DNA of 64,000 nucleotides from Brachycybe producta (taxonomy: Eukaryota; Arthropoda; Diplopoda; Playtdesmida; Andrognathidae): the NCBI GenBank assembly GCA_036925085.1, contig JAUPFP010000003.1, positions 6,202,979-6,266,978 of the forward strand, written 5' to 3'. Shown piece after piece: positions 17,599 through 26,297 of this stretch; the first letter of the stretch is position 1, and every line of letters begins with the position of its first letter. The translations under genes and the position numbers were made by a program. The notes beneath the pieces were generated by a model. The model was given only the letters and a program-made list of their open reading frames with translations, did no database searches and was not told where the DNA came from.

Positions 17599-20514
17599 GA
17601 AACTGAAACAATTACGGAAAAGGATAACGGAAAAATCGAAGTCAACTTGGAGAGTCATCAGGGAGTCCAAGCTGCAACTCGGCAAAAAAGGGAAGTCTCC
17701 GAGCAACCACGCGTTATGTGCATCGAGGTTCGACAGGAGGGATCTATAGGGGAACCCACAGACCTGTGCCAAAATGACCGACATACGGTGCCTGCAAAGA
17801 AACAAAAAGGAAGCCAAGCTGTAGCACGACAAATAGCCTCAACAAAACTGACATCGAAAAAGGAAATTGCAGTTGGAATCGAAAGTCGTATCATCCATGG
17901 GGGAGGTCAACTCAAGAAACCACTGCAAAATGGGGCCGTCAAGACATTAAAAGGAAACGTCGAAACTAAGCCCTTCAGGGAACAGGAGTCAGTGAAAAGG
18001 AAAGTAGCTGCTCCTGTAAAGGAACAGGAGTTAGTGAAAAAGGAAGTAACTGCTCCTGTAAAGGAACAAAATGGGAACTTTGCAACTGGCCGCAGAAGTT
18101 GTAGCGTCTATAGGGGATGCCAACCAACAGTGTCACTGCAAAGTGGGCTCATCGAGACATCTAAGGTGGATGTCATGGTGCGGTCCAATGGGAAACAGGT
18201 TGCAGTGAAGCTAGGAGTAGCTGCTCCTGAAAAAGGAGAGGAACATCTTCATAGGGAAGAAACGCCTCGAAACAAAAAGTTCCAGGGTGGAACTAAAAAG
18301 GAGCATCTTTATAGGGAAGATGCGAAAATGGAAAAGTGTCAGGGTGGCACTAAAGATGATCAGGGTGGTCATCAAAAACGAAAGGAAACCACGGACAGGA
18401 TGTCCAAAAAGGAATTCTGGAAAAAGACACGCGGGCAGGCCGAAAATATCTCTATAGGAGAGACATCTACAGCCTCCCGTGTGCAAACACGGGTAGGAAC
18501 AACGATTGAGAACGTTAAAACTCAATCGACTCCTAAAAAGGAACAATTTGGCGTTAAAAATCCATCAAACGAATTAACGTCCAAATTGTGTAAAGGAGAG
18601 GCCAAAATTCAAATTTGCCGCTATATGGAGCGCCGCCTGGTGGGAGAAAAAGGAGGAAGAGACTTTTTGGGTAAAAGCTCCTCCCACTTCCGGCCGGAAA
18701 TTGAATTTGTAAGCCCCACAGGATCACGTGAGAAGACAACCGCCATTTTGGACGCCACTTCGAATTGTGATTCTGCAAAGAATAGTCGCGTGTCGAGTTT
18801 TTTCAAAAAGAAAAAAGTGTCAGCGTCTAAAAAGGGAATAATCAGAAAGAGGATGGCTGGATTCATAGATAAGGGAGCATCTGGGACCGAAGAGGCATCC
18901 GAATTGGAGATATTGATGGATACCGGCGAAATGACGCCGGATTGGTTAAGGATGCTTTTTGGGGAAGAAGACGACGAAATCATCGCTGCAGGGATCCCTC
19001 CCGGCAGCAATGCCGTGCCTTCATCTCCCACAAAGGAAAAAGCAAAAGGATCTTCGAAAACGAAGAAAAGGAAGACGCCAGAGGGTGAGCTAACTAATTT
19101 CGTTCCGCTAATGCACTCGCCTCCCGAACAGCGTCGAAGCGGCAATCCAGAGCCGGAGATCGTCTATGAAGGGCCCGCCAGGGACCCAACTCTACAATTT
19201 CCCAGGCCACCGGAAGAGATGGATACTCCACCAGGAAGTCTTCATGATGGATGTCTGCCAGCAGAGCTAGGGGGCTCTCGCAGGAGCGGTCGCACCAAGG
19301 GGGAGCGGAATGCAGACAAGAAGGCCATGCGCAATTGGATCGATGGACAGAACAGGGAGCTGGCAGCTAGGGGACGGTCCCCAATCAAGGTGCCAGCAAT
19401 TGGAACAGCGCTACCGAAGAGGACAGCACCAAGAGATGTCTCCCCTTCAAACAGCTGGGTCACGGTGGACCAACCAATCGTCAGAGGGTACGTTCATCAA
19501 CCTAATCAACCTTTAAAATTGTCTGGGGCGATGGAGAGGGTCTCCATCGCTTCTAAAGTCGTAGATCCGAGGAGAGACGCTTATCCGCCAGCGGTGAGCA
19601 ATCCCGCTCGGCCCGACAGGGAAAAATTCGTTGCTGAAAGGCCAAGGGACCCAAGACGCCAAGGAGACGTCACAAGAAGTCAGCCTCAAGAGGAACGAAG
19701 AACCAGACCGAGGGAGGAGTCAAGGGACCCACCAAGGAGATCCGAGACGGCCAGAATCCAGCCGTTTCGCCATCCCCACATACCTGGACAGGCCAGGAAA
19801 GGACAAGGTGCAACAGAGAGGAGGAGGGAACGTCGTGACCAGATCTTCGCAGGGGAACGCGGGCATCCAAGCCGACCAGCGCCTGGACCACCCACGGGAG
19901 CGATCCCGAAGGTCTCTCCACCACCACCTCCTCAACAATGGCCAAAGGACCGACTGGATATGTCGGATGGAAAGCTTTCCAACCGACAGCAATTTCGGCT
20001 CCTAAGGAACAGTTTGGTGTCTTTTGGGCGTCGCTGGGGAAGAAATGTATTCAGGTATTTAGGTTTCTTCCACAGTGACGATGGCATTAAGGAAGATCGA
20101 CTCCGTCCGCGACTGGACCGGCCCTGGACTGCAGTAATCATTCAGGTTTTAGATCATTGGCCCGTCGTTGTCCTTCATGACAACGCCGAGCCAGGGACGC
20201 TTCAACTCATCTACCCGCAGCCTTGGGACAAGTCGACAAGTAACATCCTGGAAGTGGTCATCTCTTCGATGGTAGCGACCCTGATCCCCAGTAGCCGAGG
20301 ACACCGCAACGTGGTTCATCATCGACTCAAGGAGCAGGATGGGAATGCGCATCTGGCCACTCAACAACTGGACTTCATGGAGTCCATCATATTGGGAGCA
20401 ATCCCACGGTCACAAGTCGTTCCCCTTAGGATGTTGGAGGACCTTAACATCCTTTCAACGGAGGCGGAACCAGGAGCCAGAGATCAGCAGGGACATCTCG
20501 AGCCGGACCACTAG
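17560..20514 (+). CDS. Accessory frame of element A (unknown function, Gag fusion by -1 frameshift)
   Basis: About 985 codons in the -1 frame after the slip; the first possible near-cognate start is 17590. I do not recognise it as an enzyme. Residues up to ~790 are charged and low in complexity: K/E-rich, with PVKEQE repeats, an acidic stretch near 430-460, and an R/P-rich part (RERRDQ, PPPPPQQW). A compact C-terminal region (about 795-945: FRYLGFFHSDDG, DHWPVVVLHDNAEPGTLQL) resembles in spacing and hydrophobic pattern the C-terminal domain of B and C Pol (FQYLGYYRLGEP, FPVLLVINPVRRRFAFLDV). It takes the place of Pol in the frameshift product. Homology is inferred by eye. Confidence 0.7.
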   Translation, partial: LLRAPLSPKVVTPETETITEKDNGKIEVNLESHQGVQAATRQKREVSEQPRVMCIEVRQEGSIGEPTDLCQNDRHTVPAKKQKGSQAVARQIASTKLTSKKEIAVGIESRIIHGGGQLKKPLQNGAVKTLKGNVETKPFREQESVKRKVAAPVKEQELVKKEVTAPVKEQNGNFATGRRSCSVYRGCQPTVSLQSGLIETSKVDVMVRSNGKQVAVKLGVAAPEKGEEHLHREETPRNKKFQGGTKKEHLYREDAKMEKCQGGTKDDQGGHQKRKETTDRMSKKEFWKKTRGQAENISIGETSTASRVQTRVGTTIENVKTQSTPKKEQFGVKNPSNELTSKLCKGEAKIQICRYMERRLVGEKGGRDFLGKSSSHFRPEIEFVSPTGSREKTTAILDATSNCDSAKNSRVSSFFKKKKVSASKKGIIRKRMAGFIDKGASGTEEASELEILMDTGEMTPDWLRMLFGEEDDEIIAAGIPPGSNAVPSSPTKEKAKGSSKTKKRKTPEGELTNFVPLMHSPPEQRRSGNPEPEIVYEGPARDPTLQFPRPPEEMDTPPGSLHDGCLPAELGGSRRSGRTKGERNADKKAMRNWIDGQNRELAARGRSPIKVPAIGTALPKRTAPRDVSPSNSWVTVDQPIVRGYVHQPNQPLKLSGAMERVSIASKVVDPRRDAYPPAVSNPARPDREKFVAERPRDPRRQGDVTRSQPQEERRTRPREESRDPPRRSETARIQPFRHPHIPGQARKGQGATERRRERRDQIFAGERGHPSRPAPGPPTGAIPKVSPPPPPQQWPKDRLDMSDGKLSNRQQFRLLRNSLVSFGRRWGRNVFRYLGFFHSDDGIKEDRLRPRLDRPWTAVIIQVLDHWPVVVLHDNAEPGTLQLIYPQPWDKSTSNILEVVISSMVATLIPSSRGHRNVVHHRLKEQDGNAHLATQQLDFMESIILGAIPRSQVVPLRMLEDLNILSTEAEPGARDQQGHLEPDH

Positions 20515-21203
20515 ACGGAGGACCAGGACCGAAAAAGGACCAGCGCGGACCAGTTCCGATCCACGCTGAGGAAACCAGAGGAACGAGTCAGCGAGGAAGC
20601 GTAATTTTCAAAATTGTTGTATTTTTAATTTTTGGGGTTAAAAGAAAAATAAGGGGTTTCTTTTTAAAAGTTAAAATTTTGAATTTTCGTTTTCTTTTGG
20701 GGGTTTTAAAATCTGTTTTAATTTGTGGGTTAGAAATTTAATTTGGGGCCAAATTAATTTCTTTTAAAACATTTTTTTTAGGGGGAGGGTTAAAAAGGGT
20801 TTAACCTTCCGTTAACTTTGTTTTTAATTAGTCAGGGTTTTTGGGAGGGAGATGGAATTTAAATTAAAGTTCGTGGATACGTTTTTCTTTGTATATTTAT
20901 CAATGAAAAAGATATAGGTTATTTTTAAATTTTTTCTGTATTTTGGGTATGTTCTAGTCGAACTTAAATACAAATTTGATGGGGGTAAATTGATTTTCGG
21001 GGGTCTAAGGGATTTCAGGGTTACAAATCAACTGTGATGAGTCAAATTGAAACCTGTGATATTGTTTTTATTGGTACAAATTGTATATTTTTATTTTTGG
21101 TTATGCAAAGTGAAAATTTTTCAAAAAGGGATTTGTTTTTGACTTAATGCGGCTGCTTACCAGTGTGAAGTTCAGGGACGAACTTCATGCTTAGTTGGGG
21201 GGG
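20515..21203 (+). other. 3' untranslated region of element A, T/G-skewed, ending in polypurine tract
   Basis: About 690 bases with strong T and G bias on the plus strand (repeated TTTTAAAA, GGGGTT, TTTGGGG) and no coding potential. It ends in the G-run TTGGGGGGG directly before the 3' LTR, the expected plus-strand primer tract. Confidence 0.75.
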
Positions 21204-22093
21204 TGAAACGATCAGTCCAGGAGCGCTCCTGGCTCACTTAGTTTTTTGTGGATCGTTTGTTTTTGTTTTTGAATTGGCCTGGAACTTTGTCAACCCTCTG
21301 TACTGATGTACAGAGGATTGACCTAGTTCTCTCAGCTGACAATGCCAATATCCTGTCTTGGGTCACCTCTTGGGTCTTGGGTCTCTTTCTCTCCCAGTCC
21401 CACCCCTTAATACAAAAAGATCATGCTGATAAGCAGTAGCATTAAGTCAATGGGGTTGTATTTTTCTTGGAAAATTATTGTTTTTAAAGGATGAATCATA
21501 TTTCTATATTTTGGTGACCACTGGTCAATCAAATTGATTGGCCAGTTTGGTTTTTCATTTCGATTTTGCCCAATCAGAGAATACTGAGAAATGGTTCTCA
21601 GTATCCTCTTTTTGGGTATAAAAGGCCATGTATTTTTGTGTAAATTAAGCATTCACTGAAGCACTCTTGAGACAACGAATCTATGCTCAAGTTTGTTCAG
21701 AGAGAACAGTCTTTTTAAAGACTAGAATGGAATTGTAAATAAACAAATGGTATACTTTAAAAATTGCCAAGTCTTATTTCTTATACTTATGGAGAGAACG
21801 AAAGTTCTGAAATCATCTTCATCTCGAATTATCAATCCGGGTGAAAACCCGGATCAACACTTCTAGATGCAACTTCAAGGGACAGCACGATCAACTAGCT
21901 TTTAACGGGCGAAAACCCGAGGGGTAGCAGACAGCTAAAAGATCCATTTTACTGTAAAAGTTCAACAAGGAAGAACTTGTGAGGAATAGGAAAAGGGATT
22001 AATTTGTTCCCTTCCTCCCGAACCAGGATAAAATAAGCGGCTTAGCCAACCGCTTTTTGGTATATTTTATCCACCACAAGGTGGTTCGTTACA
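21204..22093 (+). repeat. 3' LTR of element A
   Basis: 890 bp, read line by line as identical to 15154-16043. Followed by the target duplication CTAT. Confidence 0.95.
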
Positions 22094-22506
22094 CTATACA
22101 GTATGTTGCAGGTTTGCACCTGTTGAAGACTTAAAGTATCCAAATGGTGTAGAGCTGCAAGGAAATGATGAATTGCACCGGCAAGAAATAATTCACTTTA
22201 AAATAATTAAAAACACCACTGTAGTTTTAAGTATAAAGATGAGGATTTATTCCACATATAAAATTGACGTGAAATAGAATAACTTGGTTTACAACACAAC
22301 ACATAAATAATACATTTGAAAATAAGAATGCAAGAACCTAGCCAAAATTGGGCATAGGTTCCTTGTTTAAGAATTAACTTTAAGAATGCTTCAAATAATG
22401 CTTAATAATCTTTTGCAAGTCGGGCATAGATTCTCTGTTTAAAAAGTGAACATCAAACATAAAAACACGTCTCTATTTATACCCTGAGAATCCAGAAGAC
22501 GGATTC

Positions 22507-23262
22507 TGTGACAACCCAGTTTTGCTCTTTAGTTGGAGCAGACTAAATCTCCTGTGTCGTCTGCTAGGCTGGCTATTTAGCTGCCAGGCAGACGACAAAA
22601 TGGCCAGCAAGGGTCACTGTCCTCCCCCAGGTGGAGCAGCCTGGGGGTATATAATGGCGGCGGCCATTATATTCTGGGCAGTGTGTGTTAGACCCTGATG
22701 CTGTGTGCATGTGTTGGTTTTGTGCTCTTCATTTCAACAGGTGGCCAAAATGGCCACCATTCATCTTTCTCTTTGTTGTGTGTTAGGGGTCAATGACCTC
22801 CTCTCCTGGCTGAATTAGCCAGGAGACTCATCTATTACTGCATCTCTTTAAGTGAGTGTTTTTATCAATTTATTCTGTGAATAAATTATACAATATTATT
22901 TTCACTCATACACACTGTGTCCGTGTCTTATTTTCTGGGGAAGTTACCGCGGGGAGGGTGGGGGTTTCCGGTGGGGATACGCCGGCACCATCACCGTCCT
23001 GTTTCCGTCGTTATCGGCCGGTACTTCGCGTCGGTTCCACGGTAGGATCCATCGGGGGTCTACCGTGGGTTCTTCGTCGTGTTCGTCGGCCATTCGTCCG
23101 TCGACCTACGGAGAGATCGACTCTCGACCGGCGTCACCCAGGGACCGGACGGACAAGAGCGGGCAGTCCGCGCTTCGACCTCGGCCCCAAGGGAGTCAAG
23201 GATCCGGTAAGACGGGGAAGTTTTGCCGGGGTGTTGCAACGGACCCAAGTCGGGTCGTTACA
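22507..23262 (+). repeat. 5' LTR of element B
   Basis: 756 bp, TGTGACAACC..GTCGTTACA. The palindrome CCCCCAGG (22624-22631) / CCTGGGGG (22640-22647) directly precedes TATATAA (22648-22654), then a second palindrome AATGGCGGCGGCCATT. Poly(A) signal AATAAA at 22880-22885. Confidence 0.95.
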
Positions 23263-23264
23263 AT

Positions 23265-23282
23265 TGGTGGAGGCGCCGGGTA
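23265..23282 (+). promoter_or_regulatory. Primer-binding site of element B
   Basis: TGGTGGAGGCGCCGGGTA, two bases after the LTR; the same 18 bases as in A and C. tRNA-Ala-like by memory. Confidence 0.8.
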
Positions 23283-24460
23283 GCGCCACCGCTGCCCGCT
23301 CTTGACGGTCGAAAGACCGTAGAAACTGTTTGCCACTGCCGGGCGTGGACTTTGTCCACGGTACAGCGGTGAAAAACAGTTGTTGACCGTGAACTTTACC
23401 GGTAGATCGGTAGTAAACCGTGGGGCACGGACATTTGTCCGTGGGACTACGGTTGAAAACAATCTACGGCCAAGTTTACCGGTAGTATACCGAAGGGCAC
23501 GGACCAGTGTCCGTGGAACTACGGTAGAAACCGGTTCACGGTCGGGGTCGGTAGACCGGAGTCGTGAGTACGCCTGTAGGGCGTGGACATTTGTCCACGG
23601 TACTACGGTGGAAAACGGCTTAGGGCGTAGTAGTCCGGTAAAGGACCGTGGGACACGGACGGTTTGTCCGTGATACCGCGGTGGTTACCGGGGAAAGCCC
23701 TAGGTTATCCGCAAGTAGGACGGAGGGCACGGTGGTTGACCGTGCAGGACCATTCGAAAGCGGGATAACGGTGATTTTTACCGTTAGTATACCGGTAGCA
23801 CGGTTGTTTACCGTGCAAGACCGGTAGAACACGGTAAAAAGGGACTTTTTACCGCAAGTAGACGGTGGAATACGGACTTTTGTCCGTGGATCACCGTTCA
23901 AACACGGTAAAAAGGGAGTTTCACCATCAGTGGACGGTAGATTACGGACTTTTGTCCGTGTATCTCCGTTCGAGGACGGTGAAAGTTACTCCAACCGTAA
24001 ATCTAACCGTGGGACACGGACCGTTGTCCGTGATACCGTGGTTGTTTACGGGTTTACCGGTGTTTGACGGTGTGTGGCGGGCTTTTGTCCGTGTGTCACC
24101 GGGCAGACACGGTAAAAAGGGAGTTTTACCATTAGTAGACGGTGAATTGCGGACTTTTGTCCGTGAATTACCGGTCGAACACGGTAGAAAGGTAGTTTCA
24201 CCGCTAGTAGACGGTGATTTGCGTACCGTTGTCCGTGAATCTCCGTTCGAAGACGGTGAAAAGAGACTCTAACCGTACGGTTACCGTGGGACACGGACAT
24301 TTGTCTGTGAAACTACGGTTTGGTACGGTTCTACCGTTGTTTGACGGTGATTTCTGGACTTTGGTCCGTGAATTCGCCAGATTTCACGGTAGATTCTCTC
24401 ACTTACAAGTGGTGGCCGTTTCTGTCCGTGTTCGCACGGTGGGAATCGGCCTAAACCCCG
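23283..24460 (+). repeat. Leader hairpin array of element B
   Basis: About thirteen loosely spaced units, one per ~80-90 bases. Each is built on a short inverted repeat such as CACGGACATTTGTCCGTG, GTGGACATTTGTCCAC or TACGGACTTTTGTCCGTG, followed by a 'nnnACCGnnn..ACGGTA' stretch. Arms change together (CACGGAC/GTCCGTG and CGTGGAC/GTCCACG), so pairing is kept. It lies between primer site and gag, where packaging and dimerisation signals lie in retroelements. Small open frames in it are not taken as genes. Confidence 0.75.
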
Positions 24461-24469
24461 TTCTCCCCG

Positions 24470-26284
24470 ATGGTAGGTCGAGGTAACGGTGTAGGCGAGA
24501 GATTGGAGTTGCGTTCCCGCACCATCGGCCGTGGTATTCGGCCGGAGGGGCAGCAACCTGGTTTGGTTGCTGTTGGCGGGAACGGACACGGTGGTTCCGT
24601 GGGGGAAGGGGCCGTAGGGGATGTCCCTACGGACCGACCTCCGTACGGAGACTTTGTAATGGTGCGATCGCACCGTGGAGGCATTGTCACCGACGGAACA
24701 CCGTTGGATGGTGGTGAAGGGGTTGTGAGGACCCCAGCAGAGATAGGCACGCGGTCTTTGGCCGGTGTCCTGGCCTCCACTGCCACCGGTCCGGTTGGAC
24801 ACGGTGGGGAACTCTTAAGTGAGTCGGTGGGGACTCTGTTGGGTAGTCCGCAGGGCACGAAGTCATTGTTGACATCGTGGTCCGAGGAAGAACTCCTTGC
24901 GGTTGCCAGGGGGATTGACAACCTGCGGTTGCAGGGACGTCTGCCCCAAGGGATCCAGGGGATCCAAGGAGGGCAACCGCTGTTACCACCATCGCCCGTG
25001 CACCGGGGAGGTGTACGGGGGGAGGCGCTGCCGGTTTCGACCGGGCGGATACCTCCTGGAGGAACTTGGACCGCTCCTGTGGGAGTGGGTCACGGAGTTC
25101 CTCCGCACATTCAGCAGCCGAGGGTCCACTTGGTGGAACCCACGGAAGCTGAGCTTGATGCTGAGACTTCGGGAAACCGGAGCAGGGCACCACGGCCGGT
25201 AAGTACCGCGCCATGGACGCCTGCACCGGCCGTCCCGTCGGAGATTCAGGCGTTTGGGTTTTTCAACCCAGTCCACTCGTTCATTCGGTATGATGGACGA
25301 GAGGACATTACGCCTTTTCTCCGACAGTTCGAAGCCAAAGCGAGGGCTCAGCGCTGGACGGATGAGGCCAGGTGCAGTTTTTTTACGTACCTGCTCGACG
25401 GCCCGGCTGAAGAATACTATGCCAGTTTGGTAGAGTTTCAGCCGGACCTGACCTGGCCGGAGCTAAAGGAAGCCATGTTCCAGCGTTTCGGGACTAAGAA
25501 TCAGGCTCAGGCTTGTTTCGATCAGTTTGAAACAATGGTGCAGGGGCCGACCGAGTCGCTCCAGGCGTTCTACTGGCGCTTTACTGAGCTAGCAGAACGA
25601 GTTTCTCCTAATGAGGACGAGTCTTGTCGACTCCTCCGATTTAAGAAGAAACTGCAGCCGGCGATCCTCAGACCGCTCTGGGGATCGAAGGCCGAAACGG
25701 TGCGGGCGTTCACCGCGGAGGCAATGTTGGTTGAGGCCGACATGCTGACGGCGGGTGAATTGCTTGCCCGTACCTTGACGGTACCAGAGACCAAGACTAC
25801 GGTCAAGGCCTCAGGTGCTGTGGCACAGCCCAGAGGCTCTGCTAAGTCTTCCTCCAACCCTTCGGGTGCGAAGGCGACTGTTCCGTCCAATGCGGACGGA
25901 GCGACTGCCAAGACCGGAGGGAAGAAGGGTAATAAGACTAGGTGGCGGAGCCAGGGTGGAAATAAGTCCACAGCAGCCCCGTCTGGGTCTGGCCAAATGG
26001 CTGTAGGTGGTGGTCCCACCCGGAAGCAACCAGGTCCATGCTACAAGTGCGACCAAATGGGTCACTTGAAGAAGGATTGTCCGGAGGCTTTGGCCCGAGG
26101 ACAGGTTGCTAGGGTGACACCTGGCAGAAGCCAGGCGGTGCTGTATGGCACGGGTCTTGTACCCGTGGTACGGCAGGACCGTGAATGTCTGTCCACCGTA
26201 ATTAACGGACAGACATACTATCTGCCTGTTGCCAGAGACGATGGTGCGCCATCGTTAAACCGGCAACGGTCGCTGCAGAACTGA
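24470..26284 (+). CDS. gag: Gag of element B
   Basis: 604 codons from the first ATG after the leader. The first ~230 residues are G/P-rich and probably disordered. A capsid-like region follows from about residue 270 (RYDGREDITPFLRQFEAKAR, then CSFFTYLLDGPAEEYY, then FYWRFTELAERVSPNEDES), strongly similar to Gag of element C. A basic, S/G/T-rich linker then leads to one CCHC zinc knuckle CYKCDQMGHLKKDC near residue 524, and a short tail. The stop lies in the loop of the frameshift stem. Function: particle formation and RNA packaging. Confidence 0.92.
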   Translation: MVGRGNGVGERLELRSRTIGRGIRPEGQQPGLVAVGGNGHGGSVGEGAVGDVPTDRPPYGDFVMVRSHRGGIVTDGTPLDGGEGVVRTPAEIGTRSLAGVLASTATGPVGHGGELLSESVGTLLGSPQGTKSLLTSWSEEELLAVARGIDNLRLQGRLPQGIQGIQGGQPLLPPSPVHRGGVRGEALPVSTGRIPPGGTWTAPVGVGHGVPPHIQQPRVHLVEPTEAELDAETSGNRSRAPRPVSTAPWTPAPAVPSEIQAFGFFNPVHSFIRYDGREDITPFLRQFEAKARAQRWTDEARCSFFTYLLDGPAEEYYASLVEFQPDLTWPELKEAMFQRFGTKNQAQACFDQFETMVQGPTESLQAFYWRFTELAERVSPNEDESCRLLRFKKKLQPAILRPLWGSKAETVRAFTAEAMLVEADMLTAGELLARTLTVPETKTTVKASGAVAQPRGSAKSSSNPSGAKATVPSNADGATAKTGGKKGNKTRWRSQGGNKSTAAPSGSGQMAVGGGPTRKQPGPCYKCDQMGHLKKDCPEALARGQVARVTPGRSQAVLYGTGLVPVVRQDRECLSTVINGQTYYLPVARDDGAPSLNRQRSLQN

Positions 26285-26297
26285 GCTGCAGTCGACC
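26254..26297 (+). promoter_or_regulatory. Programmed -1 frameshift signal of element B
   Basis: GTTAAAC (26254-26260) with TTA and AAC in the gag frame, 7-base spacer, then stem GGTCGCTGCAG (26268-26278) / CTGCAG-T-CGACC (26286-26297): eleven pairs with one bulged T. The loop AACTGAG holds the gag stop. GUUAAAC is the heptamer I recall from equine arteritis virus. The layout matches element C with paired substitutions in the stem. Confidence 0.82.

Larger units (their letters stand above)
15154..22093 (+). mobile_element. Element A: young non-autonomous gypsy-type LTR retrotransposon without pol
   Basis: 6.94 kb, TG..CA, with 4-bp duplication CTAT (15150-15153, 22094-22097). The two 890-bp LTRs read identically by eye, so insertion is recent. 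Order: 5' LTR, primer-binding site, gag (474 codons), a -1 frameshift signal, a second frame of ~970 codons, a long T/G-rich 3' region, a G-run as polypurine tract, 3' LTR. No protease, reverse transcriptase or integrase is present on either strand. Primer site and LTR terminus match B and C, suggesting mobilisation by such elements (inference). Its two frames look whole. Confidence 0.9.

Noticed and set aside
23283-24460. Leader array of B as a CRISPR-like or satellite array
   Set aside because: Units are irregular in length, lie between primer site and gag in two related elements, and show paired arm changes; a structured RNA leader explains them better.
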